DNA of 64,000 nt from Pseudomonadales bacterium (GCA_020062665.1 JAGUVW010000011.1:124001-188000); one strand, 5' to 3'. Counted from the first letter of the stretch, positions 1 through 10,784 are shown. The notes: a model not told the origin generated them from the sequence alone. Numbers and translations are program-made.

Positions 1-435
1 TGCATATTCGGCGGGAATATCCGCCACTAGTTCCAGCGTCTGCGCATCAAACACTTTCACGCCACCAGGCTGGTAATTCGAGACCGCCACCAGCTTGCCG
101 TCCTGGCTGATGGCGCCGCCGATGCTGTTGCCACCCTGTATGATGCGCTTGTCGATGCGCTGCAACAGGATATCCACTTTGGTGAGTCCGCCATCGCGGC
201 CGAATACATAAGCAAAACGCTCATCGCGGGAAAATACGACCGATGCGTGAGACAGATCCCCCAGACCTTCGACTTTTGCCAGAATCGAACGGCGCGAGGT
301 ATTCACAATCAGCAGCGAACCAGTGGCGCGCTCGATCACTACCCCCAGATCGCCAGTGCCCTGGGGTTCGTACACAGGCTGGTGAGCGCACGCGGTAAAA
401 AGAAACGCCAGACTCAACCACAACGCACGCAGCAT
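1..435 (-). CDS. nirF: NirF, haem d1 biosynthesis protein (5' part; runs off the window)
   Basis: This is the N-terminal part of NirF, a protein needed to make haem d1, the special haem of cytochrome cd1 nitrite reductase. The visible 145 residues start at ATG 435, read towards position 1 and are cut by the window edge. They begin with a lipoprotein-type signal ending in a TAC lipobox-like segment. The d1-type beta-propeller start follows, with the family segments GDLSHASVV, FGRDGGLTK and GNSIGGAISQDGK. The start codon overlaps the nirC stop codon (ATGA), so translation is probably coupled. I matched it from memory to Pseudomonas NirF. NirN has the same fold but carries a cytochrome domain before the propeller, which is absent here. 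Confidence 0.9.
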   Translation of the reverse strand, partial: MLRALWLSLAFLFTACAHQPVYEPQGTGDLGVVIERATGSLLIVNTSRRSILAKVEGLGDLSHASVVFSRDERFAYVFGRDGGLTKVDILLQRIDKRIIQGGNSIGGAISQDGKLVAVSNYQPGGVKVFDAQTLELVADIPAEYA

Positions 436-761
436 CAGCGGACTCCCTGTTGCAGTTGATCGGCCAGCCAGGCGATGTCGCCGGCACTGAGCAGGTTTTC
501 CCACGGCGGCATCGGTGTGCCGGGGCGCCCTTTGGCGATAGTGGCGATGAGGAATTCCCGTGGCAGTTGCGCCATGCGCGGCGCCAACAGATCAGGGCCG
601 AGCCCACCCTGCAACGTCATGCCGTGACAGGAGCCGCAATCCTGTTTGAGCAGATGCAGTAATTGTTGTTGTCGTGTGGCATCCGGTGTGTCGGCCAGGG
701 CGCTGAGGCTGATCATCATTCCCCCCGCCACCAGCGTGCAGATGAAACGTTTGCACGGCAT
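435..761 (-). CDS. nirC: NirC, small periplasmic c-type cytochrome of the nir cluster
   Basis: This 108-residue protein has an N-terminal signal peptide (cleavage probably after ALA near residue 23) and one haem-binding motif, CGSCH, at residues 42-46. A later MPPW segment probably supplies the axial methionine. NirC proteins are mono-haem cytochromes encoded with the haem d1 genes. They are thought to pass electrons to NirS or to help mature it. The gene lies directly upstream of nirF with overlapping stop and start codons. A purine-rich ribosome site (AGAGGAAG) precedes the ATG. The assignment to NirC rather than a generic cytochrome c551 rests on size and on the nirF neighbour. Confidence 0.85.
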   Translation of the reverse strand: MPCKRFICTLVAGGMMISLSALADTPDATRQQQLLHLLKQDCGSCHGMTLQGGLGPDLLAPRMAQLPREFLIATIAKGRPGTPMPPWENLLSAGDIAWLADQLQQGVR

Positions 762-968
762 CGTGGTGCACTTCCTCTCTCATTCCCTGAGACTCATTGT
801 ATGAACGGGCAGTGGATGCCGGTTGCGCTATGTCATGATTTGTCCGCGCCCTCCACTTTTGCGCGCCTCGTATACCTCTTTAGGAGTACAACCAGACTTT
901 TTTCTGCTCCGCCAAGCCGTTACCATCGGGACTTTCTTCCGACTTATGTAATTGAAAGGACGGCCAGC

Positions 969-2009
969 ATGCGCATGAATCCCCTGGGTCACACCGACCT
1001 GACTGTCACCGAACTCTGCCTGGGCACCATGACCTGGGGCCAGCAGAACACGCAGGCGGAGGCCTTCGAGCAACTGGACGCGGCGATGGATGCCGGCATC
1101 AATTTCATCGATACCGCCGAGATGTATTCGGTGCCCACCCAGGCGCCCACCTATGGTTCCACCGAAACCATCATCGGCAACTGGTTCGCTGCACGTAAAA
1201 ATCGCAGCAAAGTGATTCTGGCCACCAAGATCTGCGGCCCCGGCGCCTGGTTGCCCCACATCCGCAATGCGGAAACCCGCTTCAACCGTCATCACATTAC
1301 CGAGGCGCTGCACGGCAGCCTGAAGCGTCTGCAGACGGACACCATCGATCTCTACCAACTGCACTGGCCCGACCGCACCACCAATTTCTTCGGCCGCCTG
1401 GGTTTCAAGCCCAAGGAAGACGAACTGATCACGCCGGTGGAAGAAACGCTGGCGGTGCTGGATGACTTCGTGAAGGCCGGCAAGATCCGCCACATTGGCG
1501 TGTCCAACGAAACGCCCTGGGGCGTGATGAAGTTTCTGCAGGTGGCGGAACAGCGGGGCTGGCCGCGCATTGTATCGGTGCAGAATCCCTACAGTCTGCT
1601 GAACCGTTCCTACGAAGTGGGACTGGCAGAGGTGAGTTATCGGGAAAAGGTGGGGTTGCTGGCCTATTCTCCGCTGGCGTTTGGCATGCTGTCGGGGAAG
1701 TATCTGGGCGGGCAGTGGCCGGAAACGGCGCGGCTGACACTGTTCAAGCAGTTCTCACGCTACACCAATCCGCAGGCGTTTGCGGCGACTGAACTTTATA
1801 TCAAGGTGGCGCAAAAACACGGGCTTGATCCGTGTCAGATGGCACTGGCGTTTGTGCGGGCGCAGCCTTATGTGACCGCCACCATTATCGGCGCAACCTC
1901 CATGGATCAGCTGCGAACCAATCTGGGATCGCTGAATGTGACGTTGAGCAAAGAGGTGTTGAAGGATCTGGAAGAAGTGCACGTGCTGCACCCCTCGCCA
2001 GCGCCTTAA
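969..2009 (+). CDS. tas: Tas-like aldo/keto reductase
   Basis: This 346-residue cytosolic NADPH-dependent aldo/keto reductase closely resembles Escherichia coli Tas, which has the same length. The catalytic tetrad is visible: Asp and Tyr in FIDTAEMY, Lys in LATKICG and His in YQLHWP. The segments IGVSNETPWGVM and QNPYSLLNRS are Tas-like. I chose ATG 969 because AAAGGA lies eight bases upstream and the homologous N-terminus starts there; the frame is open further upstream, but that part is not conserved. The gene converges on zapE, and the two stop codons overlap by four bases. Its natural substrate is unknown. It has no obvious link to the flanking denitrification genes. Confidence 0.9.
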   Translation: MRMNPLGHTDLTVTELCLGTMTWGQQNTQAEAFEQLDAAMDAGINFIDTAEMYSVPTQAPTYGSTETIIGNWFAARKNRSKVILATKICGPGAWLPHIRNAETRFNRHHITEALHGSLKRLQTDTIDLYQLHWPDRTTNFFGRLGFKPKEDELITPVEETLAVLDDFVKAGKIRHIGVSNETPWGVMKFLQVAEQRGWPRIVSVQNPYSLLNRSYEVGLAEVSYREKVGLLAYSPLAFGMLSGKYLGGQWPETARLTLFKQFSRYTNPQAFAATELYIKVAQKHGLDPCQMALAFVRAQPYVTATIIGATSMDQLRTNLGSLNVTLSKEVLKDLEEVHVLHPSPAP

Positions 2010-3121
2010 GGCCGATGTGGCCGCGCCAGATACTCGTGACTCTGCATTTCAAGCAGGCGGCTGCAGGTGCGCTGGAATTCAAACTCCAGCCGCCCGCCGC
2101 CGTACAGCTGGGTAATCGGCGCGGCGCCTGACATGATCAGCTTCACGTTGCGATCGTAAAACTCATCCACCAGATTGATGAAGCGGCGCGCCATGTCGTC
2201 CTGCGCCGCGCTCATCACCGGCACGTTGCTCACCAGCACTGCATGATAGATCCGCGCCAGCTCAATGTAGTCGTTCTGGCTGCGGGGGCCATCACACAGC
2301 GCCTTGAAATCGCACCACAACACATCGTCTGCCACCCGACGCGCGCGGATCGGGCGATCATTGATGTCGATGTCCACATTCGCCTCGCCGGCTGCTGCGG
2401 CCCCAACTTCCGGCGCCAGCGCTTCAAAGCTCTTTGCCAGTGAAGACTCGGCGGCTTCGTCCAGCGGTGAATGGTAGATCTCTGCCTGCTCCAGCGCCCG
2501 CAGCCGGTAATCGATGCCGCTGTCCACGTTCACGATCTGGGTGTACTTGTTGATCAGAGCGATGGCGGGCAGAAAGCGCGCCCGCTGCAAGCCATCTTTA
2601 TAGAGCTGATCCGGCACGATGTTGGAGGTGGCCACCAGGGTCACGCCATGGCCAAACAGCTTTTCCATCAGGCCGCCCAAAATCATCGCGTCGGTGATAT
2701 CGGTGACAAAGAATTCGTCGAAGCACAGCACGCGGGTTTCGTCCGCCAGCTTTTTGGCCACGATGTCGAGGGGATTCTTTTCACCCTGCAGGGCTTTGAG
2801 ATCGTGATGCACCCGCTGCATGAAACGGTGGAAGTGAATGCGCAGCTTGCGGCGGAACGGCAGGCATTCATAGAAGGTGTCCACCAGATAGGTCTTGCCG
2901 CGCCCCACCCCGCCCCAGAAGTACAGGCCCTGGCACGGCGTCTTTTGCGCTTTGGCCAGCGCCGGAGACAGCAGCGCCAGAAAGGATCGGGGACGGTTCT
3001 CGTAACGATCCACCAGATCGTGGTACAGCCGGTCGAGATGCTTCACCGCCTGCTCCTGAGCGGCGTCGTAACTGAAGTCCGGGCGTTGCAGATCCTGCTG
3101 ATACTTTTCGAGTGGCGTCAT
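2006..3121 (-). CDS. zapE: ZapE, cell-division AFG1-family ATPase
   Basis: This 371-residue AAA+ ATPase belongs to the AFG1/ZapE family, whose E. coli member binds FtsZ and affects Z-ring stability. The Walker A motif is in GGVGRGKTYLVD and the Walker B motif in VLCFDEFFVTD. The FHRFM segment and the ATSN sensor segment are also present. I start at ATG 3121 (MTPLEKYQQ), which matches the family N-terminus; 24 more codons are open upstream but look non-conserved. It is divergent from norC. The intergenic region holds the NO/anaerobic box assigned to norC. Confidence 0.92.
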   Translation of the reverse strand: MTPLEKYQQDLQRPDFSYDAAQEQAVKHLDRLYHDLVDRYENRPRSFLALLSPALAKAQKTPCQGLYFWGGVGRGKTYLVDTFYECLPFRRKLRIHFHRFMQRVHHDLKALQGEKNPLDIVAKKLADETRVLCFDEFFVTDITDAMILGGLMEKLFGHGVTLVATSNIVPDQLYKDGLQRARFLPAIALINKYTQIVNVDSGIDYRLRALEQAEIYHSPLDEAAESSLAKSFEALAPEVGAAAAGEANVDIDINDRPIRARRVADDVLWCDFKALCDGPRSQNDYIELARIYHAVLVSNVPVMSAAQDDMARRFINLVDEFYDRNVKLIMSGAAPITQLYGGGRLEFEFQRTCSRLLEMQSHEYLARPHRP

Positions 3122-3275
3122 GGGACTACTTCTTTCGGAATAAGCCATTTTTGCGGCGGCGACACTGTACAACAGGGTTTTTTGGCTGTCCACGCGCGGA
3201 CATATCCTGTCACGTTTACCCCGAAGGGCGAAGCTCCACTACCCCCACGGAGGTACCTAAGTTCATGAGGCTTTT

Positions 3276-3289
3276 CTGATCCCGATCAA
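3276..3289 (+). promoter_or_regulatory. FNR/DNR-type operator upstream of norC
   Basis: The sequence CTGAT-CCCG-ATCAA matches the FNR/DNR/ANR dyad consensus TTGAT-N4-ATCAA at nine of ten positions. It lies 66 bases before the norC start codon, a usual place for activation by a CRP/FNR-family regulator sensing low oxygen or NO. The only other strong copy I found in this region is before the nirS unit. Confidence 0.75.
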
Positions 3290-3355
3290 TTTTGTCGGGA
3301 TTAGGTGACCGATACTGAAAACACCTCCGTACAGCAACAGAAGAAAGGTGGTGCA

Positions 3356-5213
<1,858 letters not shown>

Positions 5214-5224
5214 TTGTTGAAGTG

Positions 5225-5254
5225 AGCGCCGTCGGAGGTCGGGCGGCGCTTTTC
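5225..5254 (+). terminator. Rho-independent terminator after norCB
   Basis: The sequence forms a seven-base stem AGCGCCG/CGGCGCT around a 12-base loop, followed by TTTTCTC. It lies 12 bases past the norB stop. It would limit read-through from norCB into norQ, giving more structural subunits than activation proteins. Confidence 0.65.
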
Positions 5255-5264
5255 TCAAGTAGTG

Positions 5265-5388
5265 CAGAGCTGGATGCGGAGGGGTAACTCAAATCTGGAC
5301 ACGCCGTTAACCCATCCATGGGGGCTGCTCCGCGGCATCCCTGCCGCAGAGCGTCCATATTTGAGTTACCCCTCCGCATCCAGCTCTG
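5265..5388. repeat. 124-base inverted repeat with 36-base arms (MITE-like or palindromic unit)
   Basis: The left arm (5265-5300) and right arm (5353-5388) are reverse complements over 36 bases with one mismatch. The 52-base centre holds two smaller hairpins, one around CCCATCCATGGGG and one GCGGCA-type stem. It contains no credible ORF. It sits between the norB terminator and norQ, ending 31 bases before the norQ start. No target-site duplication is obvious and no second copy was seen in this window. It could be a miniature mobile element, a palindromic repeat unit or an RNA-stabilising hairpin. Confidence 0.85.
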
Positions 5389-5419
5389 ACCAGGCAAACT
5401 GCCCATTTCTGGTAATTGT

Positions 5420-6220
5420 ATGAACGCATCCTTCACCGCCCAATCCCCACCCTTCTACGTCGCCCAGTCCAACGAAGTGGAACTGTTCCAGCATGCTTTC
5501 AATCATCAGCTGCCCGTGCTGATCAAAGGCCCCACCGGTTGCGGCAAGACCCGTTTTGTCCGTCACATGGCGGCGAAGCTCGGCCTGCCGCTGTACACCG
5601 TAGCGTGCCACGATGATCTCACTGCCACCGATCTGGTGGGACGTCATTTGCTGCAGGATGGCGATACCGTGTGGTGCGATGGCCCACTCACCCGCGCAGT
5701 GCGTGAAGGCGGCATCTGCTATCTGGATGAAGTGGTGGAGGCGCGCAAGGACACCACCGTGGTGTTACACCCGCTATCGGACGACCGGCGCGAGTTGCCC
5801 ATCGAGCGCACCGGCGAATACCTGAAGGCACCACCGAATTTCATGCTGGTGGTGTCGTACAACCCCGGTTACCAGAACATGTTCAAGGGCATGAAGCCTT
5901 CCACCCGCCAGCGTTTTGTCGCTCTGCGGTTTGATTTTCCCAAACCGGCGGTGGAGCGGCAGGTGATTCTGCAGGAAACCGGTGTGTCCGAGCGTCTGGC
6001 AACGCAACTGGTGGAGGTGGCGCAAGCGCTACGCCGGTTGCAGGATCATGATCTGGAAGAGTCCGTATCCACCCGTCTGCTGGTGTATTGCGCATCGCTG
6101 ATCAAGAGTGGACTGCCCTGGCCCAGCGCCTGCCGTGCTTCGCTGGCCGAACCATTATCCGATGACGAAGCCACAGTGAACGCGCTGATGGATGTGATTA
6201 CCGCTGTCATGGATGCCTGA
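5420..6220 (+). CDS. norQ: NorQ, AAA+ (MoxR/CbbQ-type) activator of NO reductase
   Basis: This 266-residue cytosolic ATPase belongs to the NirQ/NorQ/CbbQ group of MoxR-like AAA+ proteins. Walker A is GPTGCGKT at residues 37-44, Walker B is the ICYLDE segment near residue 100, and the SYNPGYQ and STRQRF segments fit sensor and arginine-finger regions. NorQ works with NorD to load the non-haem iron of NorB, as shown in Paracoccus. The start lacks a strong ribosome site and follows the long inverted repeat closely. The next gene starts within two bases of its stop. The pairing with norD supports NorQ over CbbQ. Confidence 0.93.
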   Translation: MNASFTAQSPPFYVAQSNEVELFQHAFNHQLPVLIKGPTGCGKTRFVRHMAAKLGLPLYTVACHDDLTATDLVGRHLLQDGDTVWCDGPLTRAVREGGICYLDEVVEARKDTTVVLHPLSDDRRELPIERTGEYLKAPPNFMLVVSYNPGYQNMFKGMKPSTRQRFVALRFDFPKPAVERQVILQETGVSERLATQLVEVAQALRRLQDHDLEESVSTRLLVYCASLIKSGLPWPSACRASLAEPLSDDEATVNALMDVITAVMDA

Positions 6221-6221
6221 T

Positions 6222-6605
6222 ATGAATGACGATGCCGATCTGCCACAACGCCGCTTTGCCCGGCTGGCGTACATTCTGTATCTGCTGAATCTGTCGTTCC
6301 TGCCCGGCATTGCTTTTGTGGTCATGCTGGTGCTGTGGCGCCTGCCATCTGCACGACCGTTGTTCGTGAACGATCATTATCAGCAAACCACCTTCGCCAG
6401 CATCATGGCCGGCGTGCTGCTGGCACTGGTGAGTCTGCTGATTGTGCTGGTGGGCGGTTTCAACAGTCCGTGGACCTTCGTCATCCTGATCCTCTATTTC
6501 ACCCTGTGTCATTCCTTTCTGCTGATGCTGGGCGTGTTCGGTTTCACCCGCGCCAATAATGGCAAACCGTTCCGATTTTTCAGCTGGCGTTCCTGGCGGG
6601 GTTGA
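6222..6605 (+). CDS. Small membrane protein of the nor operon (Tic20/DUF4870-like)
   Basis: This 127-residue protein has three or four predicted membrane helices (about residues 13-40, 60-80 and 83-110). It ends in a basic tail after GFTRANNGKPF. The spacing of a conserved-looking DHYQQTTF segment between helices and the ending resemble Tic20/DUF4870-type small membrane proteins; I am only moderately sure of that. It is wedged between norQ and norD with two- and three-base gaps, so it is almost certainly co-expressed with them. An in-frame ATG at 6213 is an alternative start. Its role is unknown. Assembly or insertion of NorB would fit the context. Confidence 0.7.
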   Translation: MNDDADLPQRRFARLAYILYLLNLSFLPGIAFVVMLVLWRLPSARPLFVNDHYQQTTFASIMAGVLLALVSLLIVLVGGFNSPWTFVILILYFTLCHSFLLMLGVFGFTRANNGKPFRFFSWRSWRG

Positions 6606-6608
6606 GCG

Positions 6609-8438
6609 ATGGAAGAAGCTGTCGGCAAGCTGTGGCATAACTGGATCACTCGCGCCGCGCAGACGGAATATCCTGAGGCGCGCGTGGAACTGGCCAGCAT
6701 CCAGAAAAAAATCAGCCTGTGGTTTCATGCCTTTGGCGGCGATCCGGGCCTGACCATCAAGGCCGCCACCCGCGAGCAGTGGCAGGCCAAACGCAGTCTG
6801 CTGGCGCGCATCGCCGGGCTGGAATGGCATGTGCAGCTGGCGTGGAAAAATGAGCGCGACCTGCTGCTGCCCGGCGCCATCGCGCTGTTTCCGGAAAAAT
6901 CACTGAACGAAGCGCTCTATCTGTGGCTGGCAGCGCTCACCACCTGCGACAGCTCCATTGACAGCGATTGGCTCACCACCGCACAGCAACAGGTGCAACA
7001 GGTTTTGCAGCGCTGGCCCGGTCTGCGCAAAACCTACGACACGCTTGTGCAGGCTCACTTGAAGCAGCGCCCGGAACCCAACAAAATAACGCTGCTGCCA
7101 CAGGAACAACTGATCCGTCAGGCGCTGCAGAATCCGGGTTCAGTACCCGCAGCCGATATCGATGCCCGTGCCCTGCCGGCGGTGCCTTTGTGGCTGCATC
7201 CCTTTCCGCCACAACGCAGCACATCCAACGACAACTCACCTCCCGCCGACATCACCGCCGACACTGATCAGGTGAGCGAAATAAAATCCGATCATCGCCG
7301 CCAGGGTAAAAAAGTCGATCACTCACGGGAAGATGAAGGCTTGCTGGCGTTCCGGCTGGAAAGCCTGTTTTCCTGGGCAGAGTTCGTCAATGTGGATCGA
7401 CCGCAGGAAGATGACGAAGAGCTGGGCGCGAAGGACGCCGCCAACGATCTGGATGAATTTGCCGTGTCGAAAAAAAGTGGCACGGTAAAGCAGCGGCTCA
7501 AGTTCGATCTGGATTTGCCCGGTTCGGACTACGAAGACAATACGCTGCTGGAGGGCATCACCCTGCCGGAATGGGATTACCGCAAAAAAATCCTGCAGCC
7601 CGAATACTGCAATCTTACCCTGCTGCAAAACCGCGACACCGATCCCGCACCACTGCCACCCCATCTGCGCTATTCCGCGCGCAAGGTGCGCGCCTTCTTC
7701 GAACATCTGGCGCTGAACAAACAGTGGAACCGCAGCCAGCCCCAGGGCAGCGAAATCGACTGGGATGCGTACCTGAATGCGGTAACAGCCTGGCGCAGTG
7801 GCCAGCCGGAATCCACGGCAGGGTTATATCGGGAAATGCGCCGTCATCAACGCGACATGAGTTGCCTGTTGCTGGCGGATCTGTCGCTGTCCACCGAAAC
7901 TGCCATCGACGATCATCACATGGTGATCGATGTGGTGCGGGACGGTTTGTTCCTGATGAGCGAAGCGCTGGAAGCCACCGGCGACCGCTTTTCGATTGCG
8001 GGCTTTTCTTCCAAGAATCGCCAGCATATCCGCTACTACCCCATCAAAGGCTTCAACGAACCGCTCAGCAATAAAATTCGCGGCCGCATTCAGGCGATCC
8101 GGCCAGGCTTTTACACCCGCATGGGCGCCGCAATCCGCTTTGCAACCCAGGCACTGGAAAAAGAGACGACCTCACACCGGCTGCTGATGCTGTTATCCGA
8201 TGGCAAACCGAACGATATCGATCGCTATGAAGGCCGCTATGGCATCGAAGATACACGTCATGCCATTCAGGCGGCCCAGCGCAAGGGTATTACGCCGTTC
8301 TGCGTCACCATCGACAACCGCGCCAATGAATACCTGCCCTATCTGTTCGGCCATCAGAACTATGTAGTGGTGCACAATGCCAAGCAGTTGCCGGCGCGTC
8401 TGCCACAGCTGTATGCGAAGTTGACGGAAGTGGTGTGA
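6609..8438 (+). CDS. norD: NorD, VWA-domain NO reductase activation protein
   Basis: This 609-residue protein ends in a von Willebrand factor A domain (about residues 415-605). A metal-ion-dependent adhesion motif DLSLS lies at 424-428, and the later LSDGKPND segment is typical of NorD. The N-terminal half is helical, and the middle is acidic and probably flexible (about residues 215-300). NorD pairs with the NorQ ring and contacts the membrane NO reductase during metal loading. The gene follows the small membrane protein by three bases and ends the operon. No clear terminator was seen after it. Confidence 0.93.
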   Translation: MEEAVGKLWHNWITRAAQTEYPEARVELASIQKKISLWFHAFGGDPGLTIKAATREQWQAKRSLLARIAGLEWHVQLAWKNERDLLLPGAIALFPEKSLNEALYLWLAALTTCDSSIDSDWLTTAQQQVQQVLQRWPGLRKTYDTLVQAHLKQRPEPNKITLLPQEQLIRQALQNPGSVPAADIDARALPAVPLWLHPFPPQRSTSNDNSPPADITADTDQVSEIKSDHRRQGKKVDHSREDEGLLAFRLESLFSWAEFVNVDRPQEDDEELGAKDAANDLDEFAVSKKSGTVKQRLKFDLDLPGSDYEDNTLLEGITLPEWDYRKKILQPEYCNLTLLQNRDTDPAPLPPHLRYSARKVRAFFEHLALNKQWNRSQPQGSEIDWDAYLNAVTAWRSGQPESTAGLYREMRRHQRDMSCLLLADLSLSTETAIDDHHMVIDVVRDGLFLMSEALEATGDRFSIAGFSSKNRQHIRYYPIKGFNEPLSNKIRGRIQAIRPGFYTRMGAAIRFATQALEKETTSHRLLMLLSDGKPNDIDRYEGRYGIEDTRHAIQAAQRKGITPFCVTIDNRANEYLPYLFGHQNYVVVHNAKQLPARLPQLYAKLTEVV

Positions 8439-8492
8439 AAAACTGAACGCCGCGACGTTAAAACCCGGCCACCATCCGTTTCACCCTATGGG

Positions 8493-9530
8493 TTACCGGG
8501 CAAAATCCGGTATGCGAAAGCGCTTGCGATATGCACTCGGCGTAAGGCCTGTTGTACGCTTGAACAGGCGCCGGAAAAAAGCCGGATCTTCATAACCGCA
8601 ACGCCAGCTGATGTCATCGATCGATGTATCCGTGCGCTCGAGCCGGCGCTTGGCATCCTCGATGCGCAGACGCTGCACATAGTCAATTGGCGGCACGCCG
8701 GTGGCCACTACAAAACGGCGCTTGAAAGTACGCTCAGCCAGTGCCGAACGCTTGATCATTTCCTCCACCGGATTGGCCACCCCGAAATGCTCCGCCAGCC
8801 ACTGCTGTGCCGCCTGGATTTCCGCATCGCCGTGATCGGCCCTGCCTTCGAAAATGATAAACGGTGTCAGGCCATCCTGATGCCACTGCAGCGCAAACAG
8901 CCGCGCCACCTCCTGCGCAATGGTGGCGCCGGCAAAACGCGCAATCAGATACAGCACCAGATCATGCCAGGTCATCGATGCGCCGGAACACACCAGCTCC
9001 TCACGCTGACCGGAAATCACCAGCACCTGTTCCGGGTGAATATTCACAGCAGGAAACGTTGTTGCAAACGCATTGGCATAACCAAAGTGCACCGTGGCAT
9101 CCCGGCCATCGAACAGCCCGGTTTCCGCCAGCAGAAAAATCCCCGAGCAGGCCGAACACAACAGCGCACCGCCCGCATGCATCCGGCGCAACCATTCCAC
9201 CTGCGCCGGATAGCGGCCTTTCTGCCAGCCCTGGGGCGACAACAGCACCGACGGCACGATCACGATATCAGTGGCATCCACGCTGGCGATGGCGCGCTGC
9301 ACAGTGAAGGGCACGCCGCTGGCCAGCATCAGGGCACCTTCTGCCTCGCCCACGATTTCGATCTGGAATGGCGCGGGCGTACCGGCGGGAACAGCACCCA
9401 TCTGCGCCACGCCGTTGATCACATCGAAAATACCCGCCAGCGTGGACACCACCGCATCGGGCAACGCCAGCAGGCTGACATGCAATGTGTTGGTTCCAGC
9501 AGCGCTGGTTGATGGGATCATGACAAACAT
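8493..9530 (-). CDS. GlxA-type transcription regulator (DJ-1/PfpI plus AraC HTH)
   Basis: This roughly 345-residue regulator has an N-terminal DJ-1/PfpI amidotransferase-like domain (about residues 10-190) and a C-terminal AraC-type double helix-turn-helix (about 240-340; RRFVVATGVPPIDYVQRLR and CGYEDPAFFRRLFKRTTG). Such proteins sense small metabolites through the first domain. A cysteine is retained in the LCSACSG elbow. Two starts are possible, ATG 9530 and ATG 9521, both near an AGAGGAG ribosome site; a further upstream ATG at 9560 is less likely. It is divergent from a methyltransferase gene, its most plausible target. The ligand is unknown. Confidence 0.85.
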   Translation of the reverse strand: MFVMIPSTSAAGTNTLHVSLLALPDAVVSTLAGIFDVINGVAQMGAVPAGTPAPFQIEIVGEAEGALMLASGVPFTVQRAIASVDATDIVIVPSVLLSPQGWQKGRYPAQVEWLRRMHAGGALLCSACSGIFLLAETGLFDGRDATVHFGYANAFATTFPAVNIHPEQVLVISGQREELVCSGASMTWHDLVLYLIARFAGATIAQEVARLFALQWHQDGLTPFIIFEGRADHGDAEIQAAQQWLAEHFGVANPVEEMIKRSALAERTFKRRFVVATGVPPIDYVQRLRIEDAKRRLERTDTSIDDISWRCGYEDPAFFRRLFKRTTGLTPSAYRKRFRIPDFAR

Positions 9531-9666
9531 TTCTCCTCTGCACTGGGCCCATTGTGGCATGAAAGAACCGGTTGCGGGTGCATCCGCCTCTTCGAGCGCC
9601 AGTCCGCTAGAGCCATCATGGACAGGTCATCCAACCCAACCAAAGCCCAAGCAAGGAGACTACCCG

Positions 9667-10734
9667 ATGACCACCCCGATGATCGACCAGACCAAGCTGG
9701 AAGCCTTTGCCAATCGCACCATCGCCGACATTGCCGCTGGCTACGGTGGCGTGATGGTCAGCCTCGGTCACAAGCTGGGGCTGTACAAAGCCATGGCCGG
9801 CGCCGGCCCCGTGAGTTCGCGGGAACTGGCCGCCCGCGCCCGCTGCGCCGAACGCTATGTGCGCGAGTGGCTCAACGCCCAGGCGGCGGCAGGCTATCTG
9901 GATTACCACGCGGTCAGCGACACCTATGAACTGTCGCCCGAACACGCGCTGGTGCTGGCTGACGAAGACAGCCCCGCCTTCATTCCTCCCGCCTGGAACG
10001 TGCCTGCCTCCATGTGGATGGACGAAGACAAAACCATCGAAACCTTCCGCAGCGGCAAGGGACTCGCCTGGGGCGATCACCATGGCCGCCTGCACTGCGG
10101 CGTCGCAGCGTTCTATCGCAACGGGTACCGTGCCAATCTGGTTCAACAGTGGCTACCGGCGCTGGACGGTGTGATAGCGGCCCTGGAAGATGGCATTCGC
10201 GTGGCCGATGTGGGATGCGGCTATGGCCATTCCACCGTGCTGATGGCGCAGGCCTTTCCACGCTCGCGCTTTTACGGCTTCGATCTGCATCAGGAATCCA
10301 TCGACGAGGCACGCAGCAACGCGGCAAAAGCCGGCGTTGCAGGGCGCACCCATTTCGACATCGCCCGCGCCACCGACTATCCCAACGAACAGTATGGCCT
10401 GATCTGCTTTTTCGACTGTCTGCACGACATGGGCGATCCGGTAGCGGCCGCGCGTTACGCCGCGCACGTGTTAGCGCCAGGCGGCACGGTCATGCTGGTG
10501 GAACCGTTCGCGCAGGATCATGTGCAGGGCAATCTGCACACGGTGGGGCAATTGTATTATTCCGCCTCCACCACCATCTGCTGCGCCCATGCGATGGCAG
10601 AAGGCGGCAAACTGGTGCTGGGTGCACAGGCCGGCGAGGCGCGTTTGGCAGAGGTATTTCGCAAGGCTGGCTTCACGCATTTCCGGCGCGCGGCGGAAAC
10701 TCCGTTCAATCTGATTCTGGAAGCGCGGCGTTGA
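9667..10734 (+). CDS. Class I SAM-dependent methyltransferase with N-terminal winged-helix domain
   Basis: This 355-residue protein has an N-terminal helical, winged-helix-like dimerisation domain (residues 30-90; SSRELAARARCAERYVREW). A Rossmann-type methyltransferase domain follows, with motif I VADVGCGYGHS near residue 180 and a CFFDCLHDMGDP segment. This layout matches small-molecule O-/C-methyltransferases found near regulators. ATG 9667 is preceded by AAGGAG with good spacing. The gene is divergent from the GlxA-type regulator. The substrate cannot be told from sequence. Confidence 0.85.
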   Translation: MTTPMIDQTKLEAFANRTIADIAAGYGGVMVSLGHKLGLYKAMAGAGPVSSRELAARARCAERYVREWLNAQAAAGYLDYHAVSDTYELSPEHALVLADEDSPAFIPPAWNVPASMWMDEDKTIETFRSGKGLAWGDHHGRLHCGVAAFYRNGYRANLVQQWLPALDGVIAALEDGIRVADVGCGYGHSTVLMAQAFPRSRFYGFDLHQESIDEARSNAAKAGVAGRTHFDIARATDYPNEQYGLICFFDCLHDMGDPVAAARYAAHVLAPGGTVMLVEPFAQDHVQGNLHTVGQLYYSASTTICCAHAMAEGGKLVLGAQAGEARLAEVFRKAGFTHFRRAAETPFNLILEARR

Positions 10735-10784
10735 TCAAAGGGGCGGCCTGGCAAACCGGGCTGCCCCTATGCCACGCGGGGAAA

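Noticed and set aside
10741-10773. Hairpin GGGGCGGCC...GGGCTGCCCC as a terminator between the methyltransferase and SET genes
   Set aside because: The stem has mismatches and there is no T tract on either strand, so I left it out of the annotation.
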